Below are positions 15,655 through 24,080 of a stretch of 64,000 nucleotides of DNA, piece by piece. Made by a program: the position numbers and the translations under genes. This stretch comes from Oscillospiraceae bacterium (GTDB lineage Bacteria > Bacillota > Clostridia > Oscillospirales > Oscillospiraceae): NCBI GenBank assembly GCA_902778275.1, contig CACYXE010000007.1, forward strand, positions 1 to 64,000, read 5' to 3'. The notes under the pieces were generated by a model. The model worked only from the letters and a program-made list of their open reading frames with translations. It was not told the origin of the DNA and ran no database searches. Every line of letters begins with the position of its first letter. Within the stretch, counting starts at the first letter, position 1.

Positions 15655-16989
15655 ATGGCGAAAGAAATCGTAATGCCCAAGCTGGGTCTCACCATGACGG
15701 AGGGCACCGTCAGCAAATGGCTTAAAAAAGTGGGAGACGAAGTCAAAGAGGGCGAACCGCTCTTCGAGGTGGAGACCGATAAGCTCACCAATACCATCGA
15801 AGCCTCCGCTTCCGGCGTGCTGCGCCACATTTTTGTGGAAGAGGGCACCACCGTGCCTCTGTTCGGCAAGCTCGCCATCGTCGCCGCGGCCGATGAGGAT
15901 ATCAGCGCGCTGATGGGCGAGGCCGCCCCCGCCGCCGCTGCCGCCGTACCGGAGGCTGCCGCCGCCGCGCCCGCCCCTGCCGCGCCGGTCAGAGCGCCCG
16001 GCGAGCGCATCGTCGCCGCCCCCGCCGCCAAGAAGCTGGCCAAGGAGCTGGGGATCGACCTGGCGCTGGTCCCGGGCACCGGCCCCAACGGCCGCATCAC
16101 CCTGGACGACGTGAAGAACTACAAGCCCGCCCCCGCCGCGCCTGCCGCGGAGGAGGAGCCGAAGAAGAAGGCGTCCCCGCTGGCGGCCGCCGTGGCCAAG
16201 GATCTGGGCATCGACCTGGAGAAGGTGGAGGCCAAGGACCGGGTCCTGGCCGAGGATATCCTCCGCTTCCTGGAGAATACCCGCGAGAAGGCGGAGGCCC
16301 CCGAAGAGGCGGCCCGGGAAGAGCTGGTCCCCATGAACGGCATGCGCAAGGCCATCGCCAAGAACATGCTCAATTCCCACATGACCAGTCCCACCGTCAC
16401 GGCGAACCTGTCCGTGGACATGAGCGCCATGAAGGCCTATCGGGAGCAGCTCAAGTCCCAGGACATCAAGGTCAGCTATACGGATCTGCTGGTCAAGTTC
16501 GTGGCCAAGGCCCTGATGGAGTATCCGCTGCTCAACTGCTCCGTGGAGGACAACAAGATCCGCTACAAGCACTATGTGAACATGGGCGTCGCCGTGGCGC
16601 TGGACAACGGCCTGGTGGTCCCCAACGTGGCGGACGCGGACAAGAAGAGCCTCACGGAGATCTCCGCCGAGGTCAAGGAGTTGGCGAAGCTGGCCCGCGA
16701 GGGCGGCCTTCCCATGGAGAAGCTCCGGGGCGGCACCTTCACCATCACCAATCTGGGCATGTACGGCATCGAGAGCTTCACGCCCATCATCAATCAGCCC
16801 GAGGTGGCGATCCTGGGTGTGACCACGATGGAAGACCGGGCTGTGGTCCGCGACGGCGCGGTGGTGATCCGTCCGATGATGACCCTGAGCCTGACCTTCG
16901 ATCACCGGGTGGTCGACGGTTCCGTCGCGGCAGAGTTCCTGCAGCGGGTCAAGACGCTGATGGAGAATCCGGCCCTCATGCTGGCCTGA
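15655..16989 (+). CDS. acoC: Acetoin dehydrogenase E2 (dihydrolipoamide acyltransferase), two E3-binding domains
   Basis: A 444-residue E2. Residues 1-80 are a lipoyl domain with the lipoylated Lys 43 in VETDKLTN. An Ala/Pro-rich linker follows, then a peripheral subunit-binding domain (AAPAAKKLAKELGIDLALVP to LDDVKNY, about 120-158). After a second linker comes another such domain (SPLAAAVAKDLGIDLEKVEA to EDILRFL, about 174-208). The catalytic domain (about 220-444) ends with FDHRVVDGS, holding the active-site His and Asp. Having two subunit-binding domains is less common than one. Confidence 0.92.
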   Translation: MAKEIVMPKLGLTMTEGTVSKWLKKVGDEVKEGEPLFEVETDKLTNTIEASASGVLRHIFVEEGTTVPLFGKLAIVAAADEDISALMGEAAPAAAAAVPEAAAAAPAPAAPVRAPGERIVAAPAAKKLAKELGIDLALVPGTGPNGRITLDDVKNYKPAPAAPAAEEEPKKKASPLAAAVAKDLGIDLEKVEAKDRVLAEDILRFLENTREKAEAPEEAAREELVPMNGMRKAIAKNMLNSHMTSPTVTANLSVDMSAMKAYREQLKSQDIKVSYTDLLVKFVAKALMEYPLLNCSVEDNKIRYKHYVNMGVAVALDNGLVVPNVADADKKSLTEISAEVKELAKLAREGGLPMEKLRGGTFTITNLGMYGIESFTPIINQPEVAILGVTTMEDRAVVRDGAVVIRPMMTLSLTFDHRVVDGSVAAEFLQRVKTLMENPALMLA

Positions 16990-17007
16990 TAAGGAGGAGG
17001 ATCAACT

Positions 17008-18708
17008 ATGGCAAAAGAAGTTGTAATGCCCAAATTGGGCCTGACCATGACGGAGGGTACCGTCAGCAATTGGCTGAAGAAGGTGGGAGACGAGGTCAAG
17101 GAGGGCGAACCGCTCTTCGAGGTGGAGACCGATAAGCTGACCAATACCATTGAAGCTTCCGCCTCCGGCGTACTGCGTCACATCTTTGTGGAGGCGGGCA
17201 CCACCGTGCCTCTGTTCGCAAAGCTTGCCATCATCGCCGCGGCGGATGAGGACATCAGCGCCCTGACCGGCCCCGCTCCCGCTGCCGCCGCCCCCGCGGC
17301 CGCGCCTGCGGCCGCCCCGGCCGGCGAGGCCAACACGGTCCTGGTCATCGGCGGCGGCCCCGGCGGCTATGTGGCCGCCATCCGTGCTGCCCAGCTGGGC
17401 GCCAAGGTCACCATCGTCGAGCGGGATTCCTTCGGCGGCACCTGCCTCAACCGCGGCTGCATGCCCACCAAGGCAATGCTCCACAGCTCCGAGATCTATG
17501 AGGCCGCCACATGCAGCGCCGGCATCGGCATCATCGGCAAGGACGTGGAGGTGGACTGGGAGAAGGTCCAGGGCTTCCGTGCCGGTGTGGTGGAGAAGCT
17601 CACCTCCGGCGTCAAGGCTCTGCTGCGGCTCAACAAGGTCACTTCCGTCACGGGCGAGGCTGTCTTTACCGGCCCTAAGACTGTCAAGGTCGGGGACAAG
17701 GAACTGAGCGCCGAGAAGATCATCCTCTGCACCGGCTCCTATCCCATCATTCCGGGCATCCCCGGTCTGAAGGAGAGCAAGGCCGCCATCGACTCCACCG
17801 CCTGCCTGTCCCTGGATCACATCCCGGAGAGCATGGTCGTCATTGGCGGCGGCGTCATCGGCCTGGAGCTGGGCAGCGTTTACCGCCGCTACGGCACCAA
17901 GGTCACCGTGGTCGAGATGCAGCCCCGGGTGCTGCCCCTGATGGACGGCGAGCTGACCATGCTGGCCGAGGCCAAGCTCCAGGGCGAGGGTCTGGAGATC
18001 CTCACCTCCACCTCCGTCGTCTCCGTGGAGGACGGCGACAAGGGCGCGAAGGTCAAGGTCAAGGGCCCCGACGGGGAGAAGGTCCTGGACGCCGAGAAGA
18101 TCCTGGTGGCTGTGGGCCGCGGCCCCAACACCGCCGGCCTCGGCCTGGACAAGGCCGGCGTCACGGTCAAGGACGGCTTCATCCAGACCAACGAGAAGCA
18201 GGAGACCAACGTCCCCGGCATCTACGCTGTGGGCGACTGCACCGGCAAGCTGATGCTGGCCCACGCGGCCATGGCCATGGGCGAAGTGGCGGCGGAGAAC
18301 GCCCTGGGAGGCGACCGCATCTTCAAGCCGGAGATGAGCCCCTCCTGCGCCTACGTCGGACCGGAGTTCGCGGGCGTGGGCTATACCGAGGAGCGGGCCA
18401 AGGAGCTGGGCATCGCCTATAAGGTGGGCAAGTTCCCCACCAGCGGCAGCGGCCGCAGCCTGGTGGCCGGCCATACGGACGGCATGATCAAGATCCTGGC
18501 CGGCGAGAAGTACGGCGAGATCCTGGGCGTGCACATCCTGGCCCCCAGCGCCACCGAGCTGATCGAAGAGGCGGCCCTGGCCATCAAGCTGGAATGCACC
18601 GTCAAGGAATTCGTGGAGACCATCCACTGCCATCCCACCGTTGCCGAGTCGGTGCGTGAGGCGGCGCTGAACATCGACAAGAAAGCCATTCATATTCCCA
18701 ATAAATAA
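17008..18708 (+). CDS. acoL: Dihydrolipoamide dehydrogenase (E3) with N-terminal lipoyl domain
   Basis: A 566-residue E3 flavoprotein. Residues 1-80 form a lipoyl domain (Lys 43 in VETDKLTN) almost the same as that of AcoC. After an Ala/Pro linker comes the FAD site VIGGGPGGY (about 112), the redox disulfide GGTCLNRGCMPTK (about 147), the NAD site VIGGGVIGLELGS (about 276) and the C-terminal dimer motif HCHPTVAES (about 540). It reoxidises the dihydrolipoyl arm using NAD. A lipoyl domain on E3 occurs in some Gram-positive and other complexes. Confidence 0.93.
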   Translation: MAKEVVMPKLGLTMTEGTVSNWLKKVGDEVKEGEPLFEVETDKLTNTIEASASGVLRHIFVEAGTTVPLFAKLAIIAAADEDISALTGPAPAAAAPAAAPAAAPAGEANTVLVIGGGPGGYVAAIRAAQLGAKVTIVERDSFGGTCLNRGCMPTKAMLHSSEIYEAATCSAGIGIIGKDVEVDWEKVQGFRAGVVEKLTSGVKALLRLNKVTSVTGEAVFTGPKTVKVGDKELSAEKIILCTGSYPIIPGIPGLKESKAAIDSTACLSLDHIPESMVVIGGGVIGLELGSVYRRYGTKVTVVEMQPRVLPLMDGELTMLAEAKLQGEGLEILTSTSVVSVEDGDKGAKVKVKGPDGEKVLDAEKILVAVGRGPNTAGLGLDKAGVTVKDGFIQTNEKQETNVPGIYAVGDCTGKLMLAHAAMAMGEVAAENALGGDRIFKPEMSPSCAYVGPEFAGVGYTEERAKELGIAYKVGKFPTSGSGRSLVAGHTDGMIKILAGEKYGEILGVHILAPSATELIEEAALAIKLECTVKEFVETIHCHPTVAESVREAALNIDKKAIHIPNK

Positions 18709-18724
18709 CAGGAGGAGTTCCATC

Positions 18725-19027
18725 ATGTTGGTAGCAGCTTTCATTTTCCTCGCGCCGGGCGCGGATCCGGCTGTCCACCGTAAGACCGTCGAGACCCCGG
18801 GCGTGGCGCTCACGGCCATCGGCGTGGAGACCATCGACCAGGCTGTGGCGGTCGCCAAGGAAATGGCGGACGCCGGCTGCGGCGCCATCGAGCTCTGCGG
18901 CGGCTTCGGCATCCAGGGCACGGCTCTGATCGACAAGGCGGTCGCCGGCAAGGCCCGCATCGGCGCGGTCCGCTTCGACCTGCACCCCGGCCTTGACAAC
19001 AAGAGCGGCGACGAGATTTTCCTGTAA
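18725..19027 (+). CDS. Small conserved protein (DUF6506-like) ending the aco operon
   Basis: A 100-residue protein starting MLVAAFIFLAPGADP with TPGVALTAIGVETIDQAVAV and a glycine-rich GCGAIELCGGFG. From memory it resembles the DUF6506 family. The fold looks like a short alpha/beta domain with possible phosphate-binding Gly loops. No signal peptide fits, since the hydrophobic start is too short and is a beta strand. AGGAGG precedes the start, 17 bases after acoL, so it is very likely the last gene of the aco operon. Function unknown. Confidence 0.65.
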   Translation: MLVAAFIFLAPGADPAVHRKTVETPGVALTAIGVETIDQAVAVAKEMADAGCGAIELCGGFGIQGTALIDKAVAGKARIGAVRFDLHPGLDNKSGDEIFL

Positions 19028-19043
19028 GCAGACATCGAAAACA

Positions 19044-19077
19044 GCAGGGAGCTTCCGGCGTTGCGGAAGCTCCCTGC
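19044..19077 (+). terminator. 14-bp perfect hairpin after the aco operon
   Basis: GCAGGGAGCTTCCG (19044-19057) pairs with CGGAAGCTCCCTGC (19064-19077) around a 6-base loop. The tail is GGCAAAAAGGAG, with no U-run, and contains the next gene's ribosome binding site. It may be a processing or stability element and not a full terminator. Confidence 0.55.
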
Positions 19078-19097
19078 GGCAAAAAGGAGAGAACGGC

Positions 19098-19628
19098 ATG
19101 GATGAGATCCGTGACAAGAACGCGGAGGGCGAGATCCTCGATATCTATACGCCGCAGCATGAGCGCACCGGGCGCAGCGTCCGCCGGGGCGAGCCCCTGG
19201 AAGGGGACGATCGCCTGCTGGTGGCCCATGTGTGCGTCCTCAACGGAAAAAATGAGATGCTCTGTCAGCTGCGCTCCCCGGCCAAAGGCCATTACGGCGG
19301 CCGCTGGGATCTGACAGCGGGCGGTTTTGTCCTGAGCGGGGAGGACGCCGCCGCCTCCGCCCTGCGGGAGCTGGAGGAGGAGATGGGCCTTGTGCTGAAG
19401 CCGGAGGATCTGCGCTTCGTATTTACCGAGCCCTTCTCCTACGTGCTGGACGACTACTTCCTGGCCAAAGCGGAGGCGGACCCTGCAGCGCTGACCCTGC
19501 AGGAGGAGGAAGTGGCCGACGCGCGCTGGTTCAGTCTGGAAGAGGTGACCGCCATGATCGGCGACGGCCGCTTTGTGGATTACCCGCCGGAGGGGATCCG
19601 CAAGGTCTTTTCCCTGGCTGCAGAGTGA
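19098..19628 (+). CDS. NUDIX hydrolase
   Basis: A 176-residue protein with a complete Nudix box: GGFVLSGE, seven residues, RELEEEMGL (about 74-97). The N-terminal region EILDIYTPQHERTGR resembles the Nudix subgroup related to isopentenyl-diphosphate isomerase-like proteins (YfcD type). The gene starts at ATG 19098 with AAGGAGAG upstream. The hairpin that ends the aco operon lies just before it, so it may be partly co-transcribed. The substrate is not predictable. Confidence 0.88.
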   Translation: MDEIRDKNAEGEILDIYTPQHERTGRSVRRGEPLEGDDRLLVAHVCVLNGKNEMLCQLRSPAKGHYGGRWDLTAGGFVLSGEDAAASALRELEEEMGLVLKPEDLRFVFTEPFSYVLDDYFLAKAEADPAALTLQEEEVADARWFSLEEVTAMIGDGRFVDYPPEGIRKVFSLAAE

Positions 19629-19673
19629 GGCTGAGCCGGGGATCCGGATCGATACAGCCTGCACCGGTCGACA

Positions 19674-19706
19674 CGCCCGGGATCGCTGAGAATGCGATCC
19701 CGGGCG
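19674..19706 (+). terminator. Hairpin after the NUDIX gene
   Basis: A 13-bp GC-rich stem (19674-19686 with 19694-19706) and a 7-base loop. The tail is not U-rich. It lies directly before the nuclease promoter. Confidence 0.55.
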
Positions 19707-19709
19707 GAA

Positions 19710-19738
19710 TTGCCCTTTGGGGCTTTTCGTGGTACAAT
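19710..19738 (+). promoter_or_regulatory. Promoter of the nuclease gene
   Basis: TTGCCC at 19710-19715, 17-bp spacer, TACAAT at 19733-19738. Confidence 0.6.
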
Positions 19739-19814
19739 AAGCTCGCGGGCGGGTTAAAGCAGCCGTCTTGGATGGGCTCGCCGGCGGACACGACAGCCAA
19801 AGGAGCGCCGTTTT

Positions 19815-20417
19815 ATGAGCCAGCAGAAAGGGAAAAGCCAGAAGAGCCGCAGGCGGGGCAGAACGACCCTGCTGCGGCTGCTGGTGCTGCTGCTGGTTTT
19901 GCTGGGCGCCGCGCTGAGCCTGCGGCCGGAGCTCTTCCCGGAGCCGGTGCAGGCGTTTTGGCAGCGCCTGTTTCCCACCGCCCCCCAGCGGGGGGAACTG
20001 GAGGGCCCCTACACCGTGGTCTACGTCTATGACGGCGACACGGTCTGCGTCCGGATCGGGGAAGAGGAGTGCCGGGTGCGCATGATCGGCGTGGACGCGC
20101 CGGAGAGCGTCCACTGGGATGAGAGCAAGAACACCCCGGAGGGCGAGATCGCTTCCCGCTGGCTGCGGGAGCGGCTGAGCAGCCGCAGCGTCTATCTGGA
20201 ATTCGACGAGCAGCGGGAGGACCGCTACGGCAGGCTGCTGGCCTATATCTGGCTCAGCGACGGACAGACCCTGGTGGAGGATGAAATGCTCCGCAGCGGT
20301 ATGGCGCAAGCCCTCTCCATGGCCCCAAACGATCGGTATACCGAGCAGTTTGAAAAGCTGGAGCGGGAGGCGAAGAAAGCCTCCGCCGGCTTCTGGGGCA
20401 CCGGCTTCTTCCGGTAA
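19815..20417 (+). CDS. Membrane-anchored or secreted thermonuclease (SNase family)
   Basis: A 200-residue protein. A very basic N-terminus (about 1-18) precedes a Leu-rich membrane helix (about 19-37). The rest is a staphylococcal-nuclease OB domain: VYDGDTVCVRIG (catalytic Asp), RVRMIGVDAPES (Arg and Asp) and the active-site Arg/Glu region of FDEQREDRYGRLLAYIW, ending KKASAGFWG. It would act outside the membrane as a calcium-dependent nuclease. It has its own promoter and a terminator behind it. Confidence 0.88.
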   Translation: MSQQKGKSQKSRRRGRTTLLRLLVLLLVLLGAALSLRPELFPEPVQAFWQRLFPTAPQRGELEGPYTVVYVYDGDTVCVRIGEEECRVRMIGVDAPESVHWDESKNTPEGEIASRWLRERLSSRSVYLEFDEQREDRYGRLLAYIWLSDGQTLVEDEMLRSGMAQALSMAPNDRYTEQFEKLEREAKKASAGFWGTGFFR

Positions 20418-20448
20418 ACAGGCATCAAGGGGCTTTTCTGCCCGATTC

Positions 20449-20482
20449 AGCAGCCGATTTCAAACGAGGTCGGCTGCTTTTT
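20449..20482 (+). terminator. Intrinsic terminator after the nuclease gene
   Basis: AGCAGCCGA (20449-20457) pairs with TCGGCTGCT (20470-20478), followed by a T-run to 20482. Confidence 0.8.
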
Positions 20483-20596
20483 GCGCTCGCGGAAAAAGGC
20501 AAAAGAGTGATGCGGGATACAGATGCTTGTTGACGGGAACTGGTCATATTTGATATGATAGAGGCAGGAAAACGAAACAGGAAAGAGGGGAGAGCC

Positions 20597-22588
20597 ATGC
20601 TGCGATCTCAGTTCGGAAATCCAGGATGGCGGCTATATCTGGACGATGACGTGCTGCTGAGGCATTCGCCTCAGCAGCCCTTTGCCGTGATGATCCGCCA
20701 GGAGAAGCGGTATACCGCCAAGCGCGGCACGGTGAAAACGACGGCGGCGGAGACGGAGCGGGTCCCCCTGACCGAGGCGGAGCGGGTGGACGAAGACACC
20801 GTGCGCTTTCACGGCGGCGGCCATACGCTGACGCTGCGTATCGCCCCCTGCGAGGGCGGCGCGGAGCTGCGCCTGGCAGGGGAGAGCGGCTGGACCTATC
20901 AGTTCAGCATCCCCGCCCTGGCGGGGGAGGCGGTCTTCGGCGGCGGCGAGCAGTACCGCCAGGTGAACCTGCAGGGCGAGCGGGTGGTCAACTTCGTGTC
21001 CGAGCATATCAAGGCTTCCACCATTGTGGAGAAAGCGGCGCTGCCCCGTTCCCGGTATCGGGAAAAGGCCCATCATGAGATCGGCAGCTATTCGCCCATG
21101 CCGGTGTTCGTGACGGATCGGGGCCGCCTGATCCTCTTTGACACCGGGGCCGACGGCAGCTCCCAGTTCTGGAAGGGCAGCTATGTTTTCCGATTTGACG
21201 CCTGCCCGGAGCGGCTGCTCCTCCTGCGGGGAGACAGCTTCGAGGCCCTGGGCCGCATGCTGGCCCGGCAGATCCCCAACCGGCAGTACATCCCGGACTG
21301 GTGCCATGACGGCATGATCCTGGGCATCCAGGGCGGCACCCGGAGCATCCTGGACAAGACCTTTGCCATGCTGGACGCCGGGGCGAAGATCTGCGGCGTC
21401 TGGAGCCAGGACTGGTCCGGCGAGAACCGGACGGTCATGGGCAAGCAGGTCTGGTGGAACTGGGAAACGGACGAGTCCCTGTACCCGGACCTGAAAGAGG
21501 CCATTGCGAAATTGAACGCCAGGGGCGTGCGCTTTCTGGCCTACATCAATCCCTACCTGGTCAAGGGCAGCCGCCTGTATGACTTCTGCGCCGAAAAGGG
21601 CTATCTGATCACCCATACGGACGGCAGCGTGTACCACATTAAGTCCACCACCTTTGACGCGGGCATGCTGGACCTGACTCACCCGGAGGCCCTGCGCTTT
21701 CTGAAGGATGAGCTGATCAAGCGCAACATGCTGGATCTGGGCGTCTCCGGCTGGATGGCGGACTTTGGGGAGTATCTGCCCGTGGACTGCGTGCTCCACG
21801 ACGGGGACCCGGCGGCCCTGCATAACCGCTGGCCGGTGCTCTGGGCCAGGGCCAACCGGGAGGCCATCGAGGAATACGGCGCGAAGGACGCGATGTTCTT
21901 CACCCGTTCGGGATACCTGGGCATCCAGAGCTACGCGCCTGTGATGTGGAACGGCGACCAGCACACGGACTATACCCGGGATTACGGCATGCCCTGTGTG
22001 ATGCCGGCCAGCTTCTCCCTGGGCTTTTCCGGCGCGCCCATGGTGCACAGCGATATCGGCGGCTTCTTCTCCTTCGGCAAGCTGAAGCGGGACGATGAGC
22101 TGTTCATCCGCTGGATGGAGATGGACGCCTTTTCCCTGCTGATGCGCAGCCACGAGTCCATCCGGCCCTGGGCCAACAGTCAGTTTGACGCCCCGGGGGT
22201 CAAGCCCTATACCGTGGCGCTGACCGGGCTCCACGCGGCGCTGAAGCCCTACATCGCCCACTGCGCCGCCCTGGCGGGGGAGGGCGTGGCGGCCATGCGC
22301 CCGGATTTCTGGGAGGATATGGACTATACCGCCGGCCGGGACCCCTATGCCTACTTCCTGGGCGGGGACCTGTTCGTCTGCCCGGTGATCGATCCGGGGG
22401 CCGGGGAGCGGCAGGTCCATCTGCCGGCGGGGGAATGGGTGCATTTCTGGACAGCCAGGGTCTATCCCGGCAAGACCGGTTTCCGTGTCCCGGCCCCCCT
22501 GGGGCAGCCCCCGGTGTTTTACCGGAAGGGCAGCGCGTATGAAGAACTGTTCCGCCTGGCAGCGGCTGAATATGTAATCGAAAGGTGA
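20597..22588 (+). CDS. GH31 glycosidase of the sulfoquinovosidase (YihQ) type, altered pocket
   Basis: A 663-residue GH31 enzyme that aligns from memory along its length with E. coli YihQ. The nucleophile Asp lies in GWMADFGEYLP and the acid/base Asp in MWNGDQHTD. The YihQ substrate signature is Q262-Q288-R301-W304-Y508. Here the Gln of LGIQGGT and of SQDWSG are kept, R301 becomes Gln in GKQVWWNW, W304 is kept, and Y508 becomes Phe in SDIGGF. There is no signal peptide, so it is cytoplasmic. It opens the cluster with a GPH symporter. Sulfoquinovosides are the leading candidate substrate, but loss of the Arg that contacts the sulfonate leaves other 6-modified glucosides possible. Confidence 0.85.
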   Translation: MLRSQFGNPGWRLYLDDDVLLRHSPQQPFAVMIRQEKRYTAKRGTVKTTAAETERVPLTEAERVDEDTVRFHGGGHTLTLRIAPCEGGAELRLAGESGWTYQFSIPALAGEAVFGGGEQYRQVNLQGERVVNFVSEHIKASTIVEKAALPRSRYREKAHHEIGSYSPMPVFVTDRGRLILFDTGADGSSQFWKGSYVFRFDACPERLLLLRGDSFEALGRMLARQIPNRQYIPDWCHDGMILGIQGGTRSILDKTFAMLDAGAKICGVWSQDWSGENRTVMGKQVWWNWETDESLYPDLKEAIAKLNARGVRFLAYINPYLVKGSRLYDFCAEKGYLITHTDGSVYHIKSTTFDAGMLDLTHPEALRFLKDELIKRNMLDLGVSGWMADFGEYLPVDCVLHDGDPAALHNRWPVLWARANREAIEEYGAKDAMFFTRSGYLGIQSYAPVMWNGDQHTDYTRDYGMPCVMPASFSLGFSGAPMVHSDIGGFFSFGKLKRDDELFIRWMEMDAFSLLMRSHESIRPWANSQFDAPGVKPYTVALTGLHAALKPYIAHCAALAGEGVAAMRPDFWEDMDYTAGRDPYAYFLGGDLFVCPVIDPGAGERQVHLPAGEWVHFWTARVYPGKTGFRVPAPLGQPPVFYRKGSAYEELFRLAAAEYVIER

Positions 22589-22593
22589 AGCAT

Positions 22594-24015
22594 ATGGATA
22601 CATCGTATATTTCCCGCACAAGCGGCATCGGCGCAAAGGATAAGATCGGCTACGCCATGGGCGACCTGGCCTCGCTGCTGGTTTTCGGCCTGGTGCAGAG
22701 CGTCCTGCAGAAGTACTACACGGATGTGCTGGGTATCGGCGTGGTGAGCATCATGGTCATGTTCATCGTGGCCCGGATCTGGGACGCCGTCAACGACCCC
22801 CTGTGGGGCCGCATCATCGACGGCGCGCGGGTCTGGCCCGACGGGCGCTACCGCCACTGGCTGAAGATCTTCGCCGTGCCGGTGGCCATCTCCGCGATCC
22901 TGATGTTTGTGAAGATCCCCGGACTGAGCCAGAAGGGCTATCTGGTCTACGCCTATGTGACCTACATCCTCTTCGGCATGCTCTATACCTGCATCAACAT
23001 CCCCTACGGCTCCCTGGCCCAGGTGATCACCTCCGATGAGAAGGAGCGCACGTCCCTGTCTGTGTTCCGCTCCATCGGCTCCACCTTCGGCGCTATGCCC
23101 GCCATGCTGCTCATCAGCCTCTGCTATGTGAAGCTGGCCGACGGCCGCTCGGTCATGTCCTACGGCAAAATCCTCACCGGCGTTATCGTCATTGCCGCCT
23201 TTAGCGTGGCTGCCTACCTGCTGTCCTACGCCTGGACGCGGGAGCGGGTAGTGACCCGACCTGCGCCCAAAGCCAGGGGCCAGGCCGTGAAGGTGCTGAA
23301 GATCCTGTTCAAGAGTCGGCCCTTTATGGCGGTGTGCGTGGCCAGCATGCTGTTTTTGGCGGCCCAGATGTTTAGCCAGAGCTACTATACCTATCTGTTC
23401 AACTACTACTTCAACGCCCCCGGCCTGTCCATGATGCCCACGGTGTGCCAGTACCTGCCGGTGGCGGTGATCATGTTCTTTGCCGGCAGGATGGGCAACC
23501 GCTTCGGCCGGCGGGACGTGTGCGCCTACGGCATGCTGCTGGCGGGAGCCTTCAACCTGGTGCTGTTTCTGATGGGCACCAAAAACGTGTGGCTGTACCT
23601 GCTGGTCTGCCTGATGTCCGGGATCGGCGGGGCCTTCATGTTCCTGCTGGTCTGGGCCCTGGCCAATGACGCCATCGACTACAACGAGGTCACCTACGGT
23701 CTCCATGACGAGGCCACCAGCTATGCCACCTACACCTTCATGCGCAAGCTGGGCCAGACGGTGGCGGCGGTGCTGGTGAACATGGCGCTGCTGCGCATCG
23801 GCTATACCGACAACGTGCTCAACGCCGCCAACATCACCGACAGCACCCTGCGCAGCATGTACGCCGATTCGGTGCTGATCCCGGCGGTGCTGTATCTGCT
23901 GGTGTTCGCGCTGCTGCGCTTCGTCTACCCCCTGGGCAAGAAGCGGGTCGCTGAGCTTCAGCTCCAGAAGGAGGAGGCCCTGCGCAGACTCCACGAGGAA
24001 CAGGGCACAGCCTGA
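22594..24015 (+). CDS. GPH-family sugar:cation symporter
   Basis: A 473-residue membrane protein with about twelve helices of the glycoside-pentoside-hexuronide family. KIGYAMGDLASLLVFG at the start, VARIWDAVNDPLWGRIID (the conserved WDAxxDPxxG motif) and FMLVWALANDAIDYNEVTYG-like text near the end are typical of MelB, YicJ and YihO/YihP. ATG 22594 is preferred to GTG 22585 because AAAGGTGA lies between. It follows the GH31 gene by five bases and probably imports its substrate or the released sugar. Confidence 0.9.
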   Translation: MDTSYISRTSGIGAKDKIGYAMGDLASLLVFGLVQSVLQKYYTDVLGIGVVSIMVMFIVARIWDAVNDPLWGRIIDGARVWPDGRYRHWLKIFAVPVAISAILMFVKIPGLSQKGYLVYAYVTYILFGMLYTCINIPYGSLAQVITSDEKERTSLSVFRSIGSTFGAMPAMLLISLCYVKLADGRSVMSYGKILTGVIVIAAFSVAAYLLSYAWTRERVVTRPAPKARGQAVKVLKILFKSRPFMAVCVASMLFLAAQMFSQSYYTYLFNYYFNAPGLSMMPTVCQYLPVAVIMFFAGRMGNRFGRRDVCAYGMLLAGAFNLVLFLMGTKNVWLYLLVCLMSGIGGAFMFLLVWALANDAIDYNEVTYGLHDEATSYATYTFMRKLGQTVAAVLVNMALLRIGYTDNVLNAANITDSTLRSMYADSVLIPAVLYLLVFALLRFVYPLGKKRVAELQLQKEEALRRLHEEQGTA

Positions 24016-24031
24016 AACCCGGCTTGAACGC

Positions 24032-24065
24032 AAAAAAGCCTTCCCCGCATGGGGAAGGCTTTTTT
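24032..24065. terminator. Bidirectional terminator
   Basis: A 15-bp stem (24032-24046 with 24051-24065) and GCAT loop, T-rich on both strands. It separates the symporter gene from the convergent ABC permease gene. Confidence 0.9.
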
Positions 24066-24080
24066 GCTTTGATATGAGGA

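Noticed and set aside
12553..18708. Reading the complex as pyruvate or branched-chain dehydrogenase
   Set aside because: acoX and an AcoR-like regulator in the same locus favour acetoin dehydrogenase, although sequence alone does not exclude the others.
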